Numbered from the stretch's first letter, positions 25,044 through 34,585 are shown. The stretch is 64,000 nt of DNA from Lachnospiraceae bacterium P6B14 (GCA_000687695.1 JHWZ01000012.1:1-64000), one strand, 5' to 3'. Notes: a model not told the origin generated them from the letters alone. Numbers and translations: made by a program.

Positions 25044-26099
25044 TTATTCGTTATAAATAGCGTACATCTTCACCGCCTCACGATAATAATGATACGCCTT
25101 TTTTTTATTTTTCTTGGTCCCTACACCATTGTAGAAGCATGATGCAAGTCTCCACAGCGCATCCGGGCATCCGTAAGCCCCCGCACGCAGAAACAGTTTC
25201 ACGGCCTTTTTATACGACTGTGTCACACCCTTGCCGTTATAATAGCACATCCCGAGAGCGTAGAGTCCCCACTCATCCTCTCTGCGGGCTGATTTTTTAT
25301 ACCAGTGGACGGCATTCTTATAATCAATATCCACCTTGTCAGGCTTCCCGTAAAAGCTTCTGTCGCCAAGCATGCACATTGCGGATGCCACGCCCGCGTC
25401 AGCCGCCTCTTCGTAAAACGAGATCGCCATCTCGACATTTTTCTCGACACCATCGCCCTGCAGATAGAGGTCTCCCAATCGCCACAAAGCGTCACGACAA
25501 CCGAGTCTCGCCGCGTCCCTGAAAAATGCCACGGCACGTTCAGTATTCTGCTCAAGTCCGATCCCGAGATACGCACAGTCACCAAGGCGTCTCAAAGCCA
25601 TCGGGTTTTCGATCTTTGCCGCACTCTTGTAGAGATTCACGGCCTCCACAATATCCGGCTCCACGCCTTCACCGGAAAACAGGCAGTCTCCATAGAGTAC
25701 CTGCGCTGCAGGAAACTGATGAGCCGCCGATCTGCGATACCAGTATGCCGCCTCCTCGAGATCCTGACGCGGACCTGCCACATGATAATAATCATCACCG
25801 ATAGCGTATAACAGAATTCCCTTCGGTCCGCGGGGCGCATCAAGCCTTCCCATCGCCGAACCGTAGAGCTTTTTATTTGCCTTCTTCTTTGCGAATCCCA
25901 AGCAGCACAAAAATCCCATCACGCATTGTGCCTTCTCATCGCTCTCTCTGGCTTGTTTTCTGATAGCCTTTATTACCTTCTCCAGCTCATCGGAAGTCAG
26001 ATCATCGCTCTTGAGCTCCTTCAACACGGGAAGCTGTTTACCGGTTACTCCCGTAACTCTGGATATCTCCTTATACAGAGATAATCTTTCCCACTGCAT
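25044..26099 (-). CDS. SEL1-like (TPR-type) repeat protein
   Basis: A 351-residue soluble protein without signal peptide. From about residue 100 it consists of roughly seven SEL1-like repeats of 34-36 residues, each of the form A-x-x-x-L-G-x-x-Y-x-x-G-x-G-V-x-x-N-x-x-x-A-x-x-x-Y-x-x-A-A, for example ALWRLGDLYLQGDGVEKN. These alpha-solenoids serve as scaffolds for protein contacts. The first 95 residues are helical and not assigned. The AAGAAGG directly before ATG is poorly spaced, so the start is uncertain. Monocistronic, with a consensus promoter at 26206-26234 and a terminator at 25004-25026; it lacks the direct-repeat element of its neighbours. Confidence 0.82.
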   Translation of the reverse strand: MQWERLSLYKEISRVTGVTGKQLPVLKELKSDDLTSDELEKVIKAIRKQARESDEKAQCVMGFLCCLGFAKKKANKKLYGSAMGRLDAPRGPKGILLYAIGDDYYHVAGPRQDLEEAAYWYRRSAAHQFPAAQVLYGDCLFSGEGVEPDIVEAVNLYKSAAKIENPMALRRLGDCAYLGIGLEQNTERAVAFFRDAARLGCRDALWRLGDLYLQGDGVEKNVEMAISFYEEAADAGVASAMCMLGDRSFYGKPDKVDIDYKNAVHWYKKSARREDEWGLYALGMCYYNGKGVTQSYKKAVKLFLRAGAYGCPDALWRLASCFYNGVGTKKNKKKAYHYYREAVKMYAIYNE

Positions 26100-26205
26100 C
26101 CTTCTTTTCCGGAAAAATCACACGCACGCTATCATAGGTTCCATGCCGTGATTTCTCGTGCCTCCTTTTATCCTCACCCCGGGTCTTTACCCACACACGA
26201 CCCAT

Positions 26206-26234
26206 ATTATAACTGTAGGGGGTTATGTTGTCAA
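26206..26234 (-). promoter_or_regulatory. Consensus sigma-A promoter upstream of the SEL1-repeat gene
   Basis: On the - strand: TTGACA (26229-26234), 17-base spacer, TATAAT (26206-26211), perfect in both hexamers. The transcript would have a leader of about 100 bases with a GGAGG (26156-26165 area) not followed by a well-spaced start codon; an AAATCAC/GTGATTT pairing in the leader is possible. Confidence 0.75.
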
Positions 26235-26296
26235 CGAAAAATCGGGCAGAAAAACAACAAAAATAGTATTAAAAATGTCCTGACACTTAAAAGCTC

Positions 26297-26325
26297 TTGA
26301 AATATGGCGGAATTTGGTGTATAAT
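26297..26325 (+). promoter_or_regulatory. Promoter of the 26364 secreted protein gene
   Basis: TTGAAA (26297-26302), 17-base spacer, TATAAT (26320-26325), 38 bases before the ATG at 26364. Confidence 0.75.
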
Positions 26326-26363
26326 CAGACTTACATTTATTGATTCAGAAAGGAAGTGTACAC

Positions 26364-27617
26364 ATGAAAAACAGAAAAACGATTGTTTCACTGATGCTTG
26401 TATTCGCAATGGTGTTCTCACTGAACATTGCTCCGAAAGTATCAAATGCAGAGGAGAGCGCTACCTCTATCAACTGCTATGTAAGGATTCAGGCTCCTTA
26501 CGAGGTTTACTACGAAGGCAACGAGAGTGTTACCCTCGATGCTGCGGATCTGAACGACGATTTCGGAATCGGAGTTGTAACAGGTTCCGGCGCAACATTC
26601 ACAGCTATCCGTGCTATCGCTAAATCAGTCAGAGAGCATGTGAAGAACACAAAGAACATCACAGATAACAAGGAAGCAAACAAGCTGATGCCGAATTACA
26701 TCAACTACAAGGATGGTTTTATCAACGGTTTCAGTAACGATGGTAAGACCTGGAATACCGGTGTATTCAAGGGTGATGTGAGCACCTCGGGAACAGCAAC
26801 CGGAGCAACAAACCTTACAGACGGATCATGGGCGTTCTACGTAGATGGGGTTTACTCCTCTACACTGGCTGATCAGACTTCAGCCGGCGACGGAAGCTAT
26901 GTAACAGATTTCCTTCTTACCTGGGCTTCCACAACCGGAACCTACGGTCAGGCAGATTTTGACGTAGCAGGTACAGGTGTCATCACAAATAAAGATTACG
27001 GAAACGACTATGAAGGCTATGAGCTCGCAAGCAAAAAGACAACCTTCACAGTTAAAAAGCTTCCGACAGATCTTACAACGTTTATGCCTTCCAGCACATA
27101 TGTAGCTGTATCAGGAGCTTCCGTATCAGTTTACGACGACTTAAATGACAGAAAAGAAGTATACACAACTACAACTGATGACAAGGGTCAGTTCTCTCTG
27201 AAGAAAAACTTCGGTCCTGGAAGCTACACTATCGTTGCTACGGAAGAGGCAACAAACGCAGCAGGCAAGACCTACAGTAAGATGACATTTACATCCTACA
27301 ACATAAATCTTGTTACTGCTCCTACGACACCGACAGGTATCAAAGCTAAGTTCAACAAGAAGAAGAACAAGTTTACCGTTACCTGGAAGAAGACAAAGGA
27401 TTTCGACAACTACTATGAGATTTACCATAGCACAAAGAAGAACGGTAAATACAGACTTGCAAAAACTGTTGAAGCAAACAATAAGGTTACGATCAAAAAA
27501 GGAAAAGGCATCAAGTACATTAAGATAATCCCGCTGGCTCGTTACTTCTACGGCCCGGGCACTGAGCATTCAAGAGATTTCTACGGTAAGTTCAGTAAGC
27601 CTGTAAAGATCAAATAA
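26364..27617 (+). CDS. Secreted multi-domain protein with SpaA-like and fibronectin III-like domains
   Basis: The start at 26364 follows AGGAAG by ten bases. The 417-residue product has a signal peptide (residues 1-28, ending VSNAEE). Residues about 30-235 resemble DUF4430-type domains (GSWAFYVDGVYSSTL; an INCYVRIQAPYEVYYEG strand at the start). Residues about 240-310 look like a SpaA/carboxypeptidase-regulatory beta sandwich (VSGASVSVYDD, DDKGQFSLKKNFGPGSYTIVATEE). The C-terminal 90 residues, Lys-rich, look like a fibronectin type III domain (GIKAKFNKKKNKFTVTWKKTK). There is no sorting motif or membrane anchor, so it is probably released or held by charge. It is one of only two + strand proteins in the left 55 kb. 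Specific function unknown. Confidence 0.65.
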   Translation: MKNRKTIVSLMLVFAMVFSLNIAPKVSNAEESATSINCYVRIQAPYEVYYEGNESVTLDAADLNDDFGIGVVTGSGATFTAIRAIAKSVREHVKNTKNITDNKEANKLMPNYINYKDGFINGFSNDGKTWNTGVFKGDVSTSGTATGATNLTDGSWAFYVDGVYSSTLADQTSAGDGSYVTDFLLTWASTTGTYGQADFDVAGTGVITNKDYGNDYEGYELASKKTTFTVKKLPTDLTTFMPSSTYVAVSGASVSVYDDLNDRKEVYTTTTDDKGQFSLKKNFGPGSYTIVATEEATNAAGKTYSKMTFTSYNINLVTAPTTPTGIKAKFNKKKNKFTVTWKKTKDFDNYYEIYHSTKKNGKYRLAKTVEANNKVTIKKGKGIKYIKIIPLARYFYGPGTEHSRDFYGKFSKPVKIK

Positions 27618-27645
27618 TCTGTTTTGATCGATGATCAGTATAATG

Positions 27646-27679
27646 ATAAGAGCCATGCGAAGCATTGCATGGCTCTTAT
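27646..27679. terminator. Bidirectional terminator between the secreted protein gene and dapF
   Basis: Perfect 13-bp stem ATAAGAGCCATGC/GCATGGCTCTTAT with an eight-base loop, AT-rich on both sides, between convergent genes. Confidence 0.8.
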
Positions 27680-27721
27680 ATTATCACATTTTTACCGCTT
27701 CTGAAAAACCCTGTGTCGGCG

Positions 27722-28756
27722 TCAGCACTCGCCGGTAAACGAGATCTCGGCAGGTCCTTTCATGAGGACCTCTCCGTTTTCCATCCAGGTATCATACAGG
27801 CTTCCGCCTCGTATCCTCACCTCGACCTCGGTGCCGCGCTTAACATAACCGTTCAAGACCGATGCCACCGTGACCGCACAGGTACCCGTACCGCAGCTCA
27901 TCGTCTCACCCGTACCTCGCTCCCACACTCTCATCCTTACAGTGTGATCATCTATCACCTCAACAAACTCGGTATTTATCTTTTCCGGAAAGGCGGGGTG
28001 ATTCTCGAAGTGCGGGCCAATCTTTTCAAGGTCCAAGTCGTCTATGCTTTCATCAAATGTTCCCTGACCATCTTTATCCTTACGGAAAAGAATGCAATGA
28101 GGATTACCCATGGAAACACAGGTAACGATATAATCCCTGCCATCTACATTCAGTATTCTCTTTACTACTGCACCTTCGGGTATGTCTTCTCCCGCGTCCA
28201 CAGAAGCATCTCCCATCTCGGGCAGCTTTACCGGGATATCTTCGGCTTTGATTATAGCCTGGCCCATATTTACCTCGACGTATGTGCAGACAGCCTTCTC
28301 AGATGCTTTGTCTTTTTCAACGGTGAGCTTAAGTGTCTTGATCCCGCTTGCCGTCTCAGCCTTGATCTCGCAGGATCCGGTGTTTTCTCCGGTACTTATG
28401 ATCTCCGGCGGAAGCAGGCGCTTATCAAAAGCGAACTTTGCCACACATCTGATCCCGTTTCCGCACATCAGCCCCTCCGAGCCGTCCGCATTAAACATGA
28501 TCATGCGCACATCCGCGCCGTTTTTCTCATCCTCGGAAGCTCTCACTCTCGACGGAGCCACACATATCAGCCCATCCGCTCCAATAGAAAAATGCCTGTC
28601 GCTGACTCTGATGGCTGCTTTTTCGACATCTTCTCCATCGACTGTAAGCAGTTTTCCACTCGTGTCATACGTAGCAGGCACACTGTCATCATAACCCTCG
28701 AACAGGTTGATATATACATAATCATTTCCCGTTCCGTGCATTTTTACAAACTTCAT
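27722..28756 (-). CDS. dapF: Diaminopimelate epimerase
   Basis: Catalyses interconversion of LL- and meso-2,6-diaminopimelate in the cytoplasm, for lysine and peptidoglycan synthesis. The start MKFVKMHGTGNDYV is the family N-terminus. The two catalytic cysteines lie in MCGNGIRCVAKFA and ETMSCGTGTCAVTVASV. At 344 residues it is longer than the usual 270-290; an insertion after the first strand (GYDDSVPATYDTSGKLLTVDG) accounts for much of this. A GGGGAG site precedes the ATG. It heads toward the terminator at 27646-27679 and follows the DUF1934 gene and ddl on the same strand, a plausible cell-wall transcription unit. Confidence 0.95.
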   Translation of the reverse strand: MKFVKMHGTGNDYVYINLFEGYDDSVPATYDTSGKLLTVDGEDVEKAAIRVSDRHFSIGADGLICVAPSRVRASEDEKNGADVRMIMFNADGSEGLMCGNGIRCVAKFAFDKRLLPPEIISTGENTGSCEIKAETASGIKTLKLTVEKDKASEKAVCTYVEVNMGQAIIKAEDIPVKLPEMGDASVDAGEDIPEGAVVKRILNVDGRDYIVTCVSMGNPHCILFRKDKDGQGTFDESIDDLDLEKIGPHFENHPAFPEKINTEFVEVIDDHTVRMRVWERGTGETMSCGTGTCAVTVASVLNGYVKRGTEVEVRIRGGSLYDTWMENGEVLMKGPAEISFTGEC

Positions 28757-28797
28757 TCTTCACTCCCCTCCGTTCCTCCGCTGTTTCTCGCATAGAC

Positions 28798-29247
28798 CTA
28801 CAACGGAGCCTCAGCCTCCCTTACTGCGATACTGAGTCCGCATGTACTCAGGATGTTCTGGTTCATCTCAATATCATATTTTAACTCCAGTGTGAATCCA
28901 TTGTTATAAACGGTCTTCTCGGCAAAAGCCGTATGAACTCCAATCTCCAGCTCACCCGCAGGCGACGGAAGATAGCTGACCGTTTTGTGATTCGGGATGA
29001 ATACCATATGTGATTCGCCTTCGCCGCCCTTTATCAGCTCAACCTGCGACTCACCGATACGCAAAAGATTGTTGATCACCTTTACCTGGCCGGTCTCGTC
29101 CTCATCGACAACCTCTTCGTAAGTCAGGCAATCAAAACCCTCCTCGTCCTGATAGAGCTCTCCTACCGAGATCACCTCTATCGGGTCGAGATCACCACCG
29201 AGACCGTAGTCATGCTGTGAGCTTATTTTTATCTTTACCTGTCCCAT
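28798..29247 (-). CDS. DUF1934 (YwiB-type) beta-barrel protein
   Basis: A 149-residue protein matching DUF1934, a calycin-like small beta-barrel family common in Firmicutes: N-terminal VKIKISSQHDYG, central DETGQVKVINNLLRIG and C-terminal GFTLELKYDIEMNQN. No enzymatic residue is established for the family. It starts three bases after the ddl stop, so ddl and this gene are co-transcribed and probably translationally linked; dapF follows 41 bases later. No signal peptide; cytoplasmic. Confidence 0.75.
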   Translation of the reverse strand: MGQVKIKISSQHDYGLGGDLDPIEVISVGELYQDEEGFDCLTYEEVVDEDETGQVKVINNLLRIGESQVELIKGGEGESHMVFIPNHKTVSYLPSPAGELEIGVHTAFAEKTVYNNGFTLELKYDIEMNQNILSTCGLSIAVREAEAPL

Positions 29248-29250
29248 TTC

Positions 29251-30432
29251 TCACACCTTGCTTCCCTTCGATCCGCCAAAGCTGGCTGAATCAAGAATAT
29301 TCGTATCAAAGGTAAATGTCAGACTCTCCTCGATACGCGCGCGCTTCAACGCAAGCTGGATCATATGGTCCAAAAGCTCTTTGTACGGCACACCGATCGG
29401 CTCCCACAGATAAAAAGCGAGAGAACCCGGTATAGTGTTTATCTCGTTATAGTAAAGCTCATCCGTGTCCTCATCGATCATAAAGTCAATACGTGAGACA
29501 CCATTACAGCCCAAGGTCTGGAAAGCCTTTACGGCGAGATTTCTGATCTCTTCGCGCCTCTCCGGCGATACCTCGGCAGGGATCTTTCTTGACACGCTGG
29601 CCATTCCCTTCGACCCGCTACCCTTGGCATTACTTACATATTTATCCTCATAGCTCAGTATATCCTTTGTGTGCATAGGCTCCTCGATCTCCGAAGCGAT
29701 AGCCTCGTTCTCATCACCGAGCACTGAGCAGTTAATCTCTCTGAGGTTGGTGATCGCATGCTCGACGAGAACCTTTGTCGCATAGCGGAACGCATCATCG
29801 ATCGACGCCGAGAGCTCAACTCTGGTCTTTGCCACGCTGATGCCTACCGATGAACCTAAGTTTACCGGCTTAACTATCACGGGAAGTCCGAGCTTACTCT
29901 CAACCTTATCAAGCAGACTCTCCACATCCTCATAATCCTTCAGCGTAAAAAGAAGAGCATCGAGCACCGGCACACCGTTTTCCTTCAGTACCGGCTTCAT
30001 CATGTATTTATCCATACCGATCGCAGATGCCATGACATCACATCCGACGAACGGAATTCCCATCGTTTTTAAATAACCCTGGAAAGCGCCATCCTCAACG
30101 TTTGTTCCGTGTACTACAGGGAACGCAACATCGATAGGAACCTGCACCCCTTTACCGAACTTCTTCGGCGGGTGAGCTACGAGCTTAACCTGATCATCCT
30201 CATTTATCATGATCACGCGCTGAGACCTGGAAAGCAGGCCTTTTATATCCTTATAGCATTCGATCTTTCCGATATCATCTCCGATGTACATCTCATTTTT
30301 CTTTGTCATGTAAACCGGGATCACGTCGTACTTGTCTGTGTCCATAGCGAGATATGCCTGGATTCCCGAGATCACGGAAACCTCGTGTTCCACGCTTTTT
30401 CCGCCAAACATCATAGCTACTTTTGTTTTCAT
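29251..30432 (-). CDS. ddl: D-alanine--D-alanine ligase
   Basis: ATP-grasp ligase making the D-Ala-D-Ala dipeptide for peptidoglycan. The start is set at ATG 30430-30432 with GGAGG five bases upstream, giving MKTKVAMMFGGKSVEHEVSV, the family's N-terminal signature. Further motifs: PVVHGTNVEDGAFQGYLKTM, the ATP-grasp segment PVIVKPVNLGSSVGIS, and the C-terminal metal-binding stretch FYLWEPIGVPY preceded by YYNEINTIPGS. At 393 residues it is in the longer VanA/Ddl class. It overlaps no neighbour upstream and is followed by the DUF1934 gene. Confidence 0.95.
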   Translation of the reverse strand: MKTKVAMMFGGKSVEHEVSVISGIQAYLAMDTDKYDVIPVYMTKKNEMYIGDDIGKIECYKDIKGLLSRSQRVIMINEDDQVKLVAHPPKKFGKGVQVPIDVAFPVVHGTNVEDGAFQGYLKTMGIPFVGCDVMASAIGMDKYMMKPVLKENGVPVLDALLFTLKDYEDVESLLDKVESKLGLPVIVKPVNLGSSVGISVAKTRVELSASIDDAFRYATKVLVEHAITNLREINCSVLGDENEAIASEIEEPMHTKDILSYEDKYVSNAKGSGSKGMASVSRKIPAEVSPERREEIRNLAVKAFQTLGCNGVSRIDFMIDEDTDELYYNEINTIPGSLAFYLWEPIGVPYKELLDHMIQLALKRARIEESLTFTFDTNILDSASFGGSKGSKV

Positions 30433-30453
30433 AGTTGCCTCCATTCAAAAAAT

Positions 30454-30494
30454 GAGCCGCCGGATGCTCTCTTATCGGAGAACTCCGCCGGCTC
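30454..30494 (-). terminator. Rho-independent terminator of the 1328-residue protein gene
   Basis: On the - strand GAGCCGGCGGA pairs with TCCGGCGGCTC with one G-G mismatch, then ATTTTTT. It also lies just before the ddl start. Confidence 0.75.
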
Positions 30495-30535
30495 TTATTA
30501 TCTCATATTTTCAAATGTCTGTCAAACCATACGCG

Positions 30536-33500
30536 CTATTTTTTGATGTATCTGTCCTTCTTTACACTTTTTTTGATATAGGACGATGATTTATTAAAAT
30601 AATTTGTCAGAGCTTCAAACCACTGTTTATCGACTGCGTCGAGATCCGTTTTTCCGTATCCGGTATACGGTTTATCGTACGCAGTAGTCGCATCCATGGC
30701 TACCTTATAGGTCTTTTTGTAATCCATCTTTTTACTGCCGACCAGGATCTGTTTGATACGATTCCCCTTTTTAGCGGATGCTTTGTATGTAACAGTCAAT
30801 CCGGCGAGCTGAAGTGTTTTATTCGCATATTTCTTTTTGTCCTTCAGCATGTGGTCGATCGATTTTTCCAGCATTTTTTTGATGTCTTTACCCTTGATGT
30901 TTTTCACTGTGATCACGACCTCCTTGCCGAGTAACCAGTTCAACATTGGGGCGGTAACATCTCCCTTCTTTATCCCATCTTGGATCGCGGATGTAGTTAT
31001 GAGCGCAATATCCGCTTTGGTTGCCAGCTTCGCAGCATCACTGACCGCACGACCCATATAGGTTTCCGCGTTTTTCTTTTTGATCTGTTTGTTTTTGATC
31101 GCGACTGGAGCGTGACCGATAACGGGTTCCACATAAGGCGTGGCATCGCTTCCGTAAACTGCTCCTCTTTCTTCTCCGTACATGTCGCTCATGTAGTCTT
31201 CCTTCTCAAAAAGCACGGGGATTTTTGACTCCAGCTTTTCTTCGGAAGTTAACCCGTAAACCAGACCCGAATCTGTAGGCTGTATTATCACACCTTCAAC
31301 ATCCTTTGTATATAACTCCTTAAACAGAATATAATCGTAGGTTGACATATCTGCTTTCGGATCAAGTTTTTCCGACGAACTTACGTAATCGTAGGCTGTA
31401 TCATAAAGCTCGGATTTGTCTGCAAACTCTTTGGTAAGCGTATCGAGAACTGCATCCTCTGTTATTTCTCCCCGCTCAGCCAGTGCACATCCGTAAAAAT
31501 ACACCGGCCCTTTAACCTCTTTCAAAAAGACGTTTCCACACAGAACAGATCCGAGGATTCGTGTCGTACCATCACTCCTGATAACTGAACAGTCCTCGTT
31601 ATAGGATATGTTTTCCACTAGTGATGAAGCTACGACATCAAGCGCTGATGCTTTGTTTTCGATTAGGCTTTCCGTCAAACTGTTGTTGGTATGGAAGATA
31701 CAGTTTAACACGTGACAGTTTGTATCGTCTGCCGCATATATCGCTCCACCTTTTTCCGCCTGGCATAATTCAAACGTTGAGTTTTTGATCAGCACCTTAC
31801 TCTTTTTTGCGTGGATCGCTCCACCCTCAGTCTCTGCCGTAAGATTTGAAAAACGACAATTTGAGATCGTTACATTTGCGCCCTCTGCATCTATGGCACC
31901 TCCGGTTTTTGCCGATTTATTTTCAAGAATAAGCCCGTTGAGTGTCAGCGTCGCGTCCTTCTTTACATTAAATACACTTCCCTGCGGAGAATAAATCTTG
32001 TGTCCGTAAGCATATCCGTGAGACTTATACATTCCATCGATAGTAACGTCACCCGTGATTTCGAGAGGCTTACTGAGCATATTGTAACCGTCTCTTGTAT
32101 ACTTTTCAAAAGTGACCTTATTCCCCTTTGTATCACCGCTCTCGGCATAGGCTATCGCTTCACGAAGAGATATCCCGCCGTCCAAAGGATCAACTACATC
32201 CTCCAGCATTGAAACTTTTGTGGATGGTTTTTCGCATACGCTCAGGACTCCCAAATCGTACAACTCTTCATTTTTTGAAACCGAATTATAAAAGCATACA
32301 TAGACATAATACTTACCCGCAGGCGAGATTCCGGTTGTCCATTTATTGAGCTTTATGGGTCCACTGTTTTCTCCATAAGCAAGCGTGATATTTTTCTTGT
32401 CTGTTAAATCAAATTTGAGGGAACTGTCTTCCCAGCTTTCAGCAAATAAATAATAATTTCCCGAAACCTTTCCGCCGTCATAAGTTGAGTTATTCACGAT
32501 CGAAAACTCGATATTTTGATCATTGATCAGGGCGTTTGCGCTGTATGGAATCGGATCAAAATACACCTCGTCCCCCGGAGGATTTACCTTCAGAGAAAGA
32601 TATTTTAACTCACACGGTTCGGAATAATAATATACCGGTGCCGAGTCTTTTGTAAACAGTGACAGTCTCACGGAAACAGCCGTACCGTCTTTTCCGACAT
32701 CGATGGTTTTTATTAGTCCGTTTTTATAGTTTGTTAATTCATTTAATGAATAATTATGATTACCGACAGCATCTTTGTAAGTATCCGTGGTACTGTATGT
32801 CTCCATATAAGGAGACCATTTTCCTTCATCCAGATAAGATAACGCGATGGAGTATTCGTAACCGTTGTTAAGAATATATGACGGATCGGAATAAGTGATC
32901 TTTGCATTTGCCATAAGTCCGTCCTTAAAATCCGGAACAGATACTTTCAGTGTAACAGCAGAAGGGTCGATCGGAGTATTTTTGACCGTTATTTTTCTGC
33001 TGAAGGTGTTGTTGATGAGATACGCCTCCCTGATACCGGAATCCGGCTCGATGCTTCCCTCGATGGTATATTCACCCTCGGGAGGAGCTGAAAATACGGC
33101 GTCCGTATCGATCATTTCGATATAATTTCCACTCAACTTGAGATTGCCTGTAGCATCGACAGTCTGTAATACCTTTCCGTCTTTATCCGTGAGTGAAGCA
33201 TGGATTGTACATGGGCCGTTATATCCGACCGCTCCATTGTTTTCCACATTCAGGCGAACATGTACATCCTGTCCGGCTGCCAGATAAGGTACATCCGAAT
33301 AGTATGGGCACTTGGATGTGGAAGCCACTACACTTGAAACCTTGAGATCCGGTGAAGTATTCACATTTTTGGTTGCTCTCGGATCTGTCTCATGCGTAAG
33401 TCCTTCCGAATAAGGTGTCAGTCTTTCAAGCGTGGTGACAACACCGTTTCCGTATCGGTCGAGTATCAGGCTGTTATAAGCTTCACCCTTATACGGCTTA

Positions 33501-34522
33501 GCATTTACTACACTGAGAGAATTGGATGCATCACGTCTGTTACTGATAGAACCCTTATCATTGTCGGAGTCCGCTATAATAAATGAATCATAATACTTTA
33601 ATGATGTGTCCTTTTTAGAGGTGTTATAGATGTACCCGAAAAGAGTGATCGCATGTGCTCCCGAGACACCTTCCTCGCCAACCCAGTCGACATCCAGACC
33701 GATCGCGTCTCCATTTCTAAGCGCCTTCATCATTTTTCTGAAAAACATATATGGTTTTTTTCCGTCAGTTCCGTCATAATAAATGATATTGTCGCTTTCA
33801 AAAAACATGTCATAAGGATACTCCCGTAAAAAGCCACCCTCCTTATCACTCTTTACGCTCTGGCTTCCCGCGTATCCGTTCATGAACCACGAAAAACCGT
33901 ATCTGCAGAGGCCACCCTCGTCTTCGAATACCTCGCTGAACAGCTCGAAAACATCATCCTCATCCTTGAACCCGGCTTTCTTTGTCCATCCAGCATATGT
34001 GAGCATATCGGCAGCCTGACCGGCCCAGCACAGATCCGAATCAATTCCCTTTTCAGCAAGCTTTTCCGTATCGATATAGTCCATACTGTAGATGGAAAAA
34101 TCGTTTTTACCATCATAGCTCTCGATCAGAGACTCCTGCGTCTGCTTTACATTTTCAGCAGTAAGCCCCGTGATAAATGCCGTTTTTCCTTTGCCCGGGA
34201 TCTCAAACTCGACCTGGTAGTAACCGTTTCCCATCTGCGTCCCGTTCTCCACCATTTTTACCGTGAGGATATTTTTTTCATCATAATACACGTCATAAGA
34301 CTCGTAATCATCCATAAGCTTCGATGAAGCCGTCGGTTCACAAACACCCGAAAACCGCACTTTCTCATCATCGTCTGTAGTCATGACGGTCTTCGTATGC
34401 GGTACGCTTTTTCGTTTTATTCCTGAAATCTTAGCCTCTGACGGCTGTCCGACAAACAAAAACGACACCATGATCCCCGTCATGGCTGTGATCAGTACCT
34501 TTTTCATAGATATGTTTTTCAT
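30536..34522 (-). CDS. Secreted chimeric protein: papain-like cysteine peptidase, CARDB-like, beta-helix and 5'-nucleotidase C-terminal-like domains
   Basis: A 1328-residue exported protein (signal peptide 1-30). Residues about 130-370 resemble a papain-fold peptidase of the IdeS kind: Cys165 in SDLCWAGQAADMLTYAGW, His290 in GVSGAHAITLFGY and a later IIADSDND. Residues about 400-520 contain a CARDB-like adhesion domain (VHVRLNVENNGAVGYNG). Residues about 780-1010 hold a right-handed beta-helix (GGAIDAEGANVTISNCRF and repeats), like the 3202 gene. Residues about 1150-1310 match the 5'-nucleotidase C-terminal domain (MGRAVSDAAKLATKADIAL, IKKGDVTAPMLNWLLG, YKVAMDATTAYDKPYTGYG) but no metallophosphatase domain precedes it. 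GAGGGGAG precedes the ATG. Monocistronic. Likely a surface or secreted host- or matrix-degrading factor; activity inferred from motifs only. Confidence 0.7.
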   Translation of the reverse strand: MKNISMKKVLITAMTGIMVSFLFVGQPSEAKISGIKRKSVPHTKTVMTTDDDEKVRFSGVCEPTASSKLMDDYESYDVYYDEKNILTVKMVENGTQMGNGYYQVEFEIPGKGKTAFITGLTAENVKQTQESLIESYDGKNDFSIYSMDYIDTEKLAEKGIDSDLCWAGQAADMLTYAGWTKKAGFKDEDDVFELFSEVFEDEGGLCRYGFSWFMNGYAGSQSVKSDKEGGFLREYPYDMFFESDNIIYYDGTDGKKPYMFFRKMMKALRNGDAIGLDVDWVGEEGVSGAHAITLFGYIYNTSKKDTSLKYYDSFIIADSDNDKGSISNRRDASNSLSVVNAKPYKGEAYNSLILDRYGNGVVTTLERLTPYSEGLTHETDPRATKNVNTSPDLKVSSVVASTSKCPYYSDVPYLAAGQDVHVRLNVENNGAVGYNGPCTIHASLTDKDGKVLQTVDATGNLKLSGNYIEMIDTDAVFSAPPEGEYTIEGSIEPDSGIREAYLINNTFSRKITVKNTPIDPSAVTLKVSVPDFKDGLMANAKITYSDPSYILNNGYEYSIALSYLDEGKWSPYMETYSTTDTYKDAVGNHNYSLNELTNYKNGLIKTIDVGKDGTAVSVRLSLFTKDSAPVYYYSEPCELKYLSLKVNPPGDEVYFDPIPYSANALINDQNIEFSIVNNSTYDGGKVSGNYYLFAESWEDSSLKFDLTDKKNITLAYGENSGPIKLNKWTTGISPAGKYYVYVCFYNSVSKNEELYDLGVLSVCEKPSTKVSMLEDVVDPLDGGISLREAIAYAESGDTKGNKVTFEKYTRDGYNMLSKPLEITGDVTIDGMYKSHGYAYGHKIYSPQGSVFNVKKDATLTLNGLILENKSAKTGGAIDAEGANVTISNCRFSNLTAETEGGAIHAKKSKVLIKNSTFELCQAEKGGAIYAADDTNCHVLNCIFHTNNSLTESLIENKASALDVVASSLVENISYNEDCSVIRSDGTTRILGSVLCGNVFLKEVKGPVYFYGCALAERGEITEDAVLDTLTKEFADKSELYDTAYDYVSSSEKLDPKADMSTYDYILFKELYTKDVEGVIIQPTDSGLVYGLTSEEKLESKIPVLFEKEDYMSDMYGEERGAVYGSDATPYVEPVIGHAPVAIKNKQIKKKNAETYMGRAVSDAAKLATKADIALITTSAIQDGIKKGDVTAPMLNWLLGKEVVITVKNIKGKDIKKMLEKSIDHMLKDKKKYANKTLQLAGLTVTYKASAKKGNRIKQILVGSKKMDYKKTYKVAMDATTAYDKPYTGYGKTDLDAVDKQWFEALTNYFNKSSSYIKKSVKKDRYIKK

Positions 34523-34558
34523 AACAAAACTCCCCTCTTTTATTGAATTAAAACAAAA

Positions 34559-34579
34559 ACCCGGACCACAAGTCCGGGT
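34559..34579 (-). terminator. Rho-independent terminator of murF
   Basis: Eight-bp GC-rich stem ACCCGGAC/GTCCGGGT with a five-base loop followed by TTTTTGTTTT on the - strand. Confidence 0.85.
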
Positions 34580-34585
34580 CTATAC

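Noticed and set aside
26100-26200. Riboswitch or small ORF in the leader of the SEL1-repeat gene
   Set aside because: A GGAGG and a possible long-range stem exist, but there is no recognisable aptamer and the nearby ATG is 16 bases from the site.
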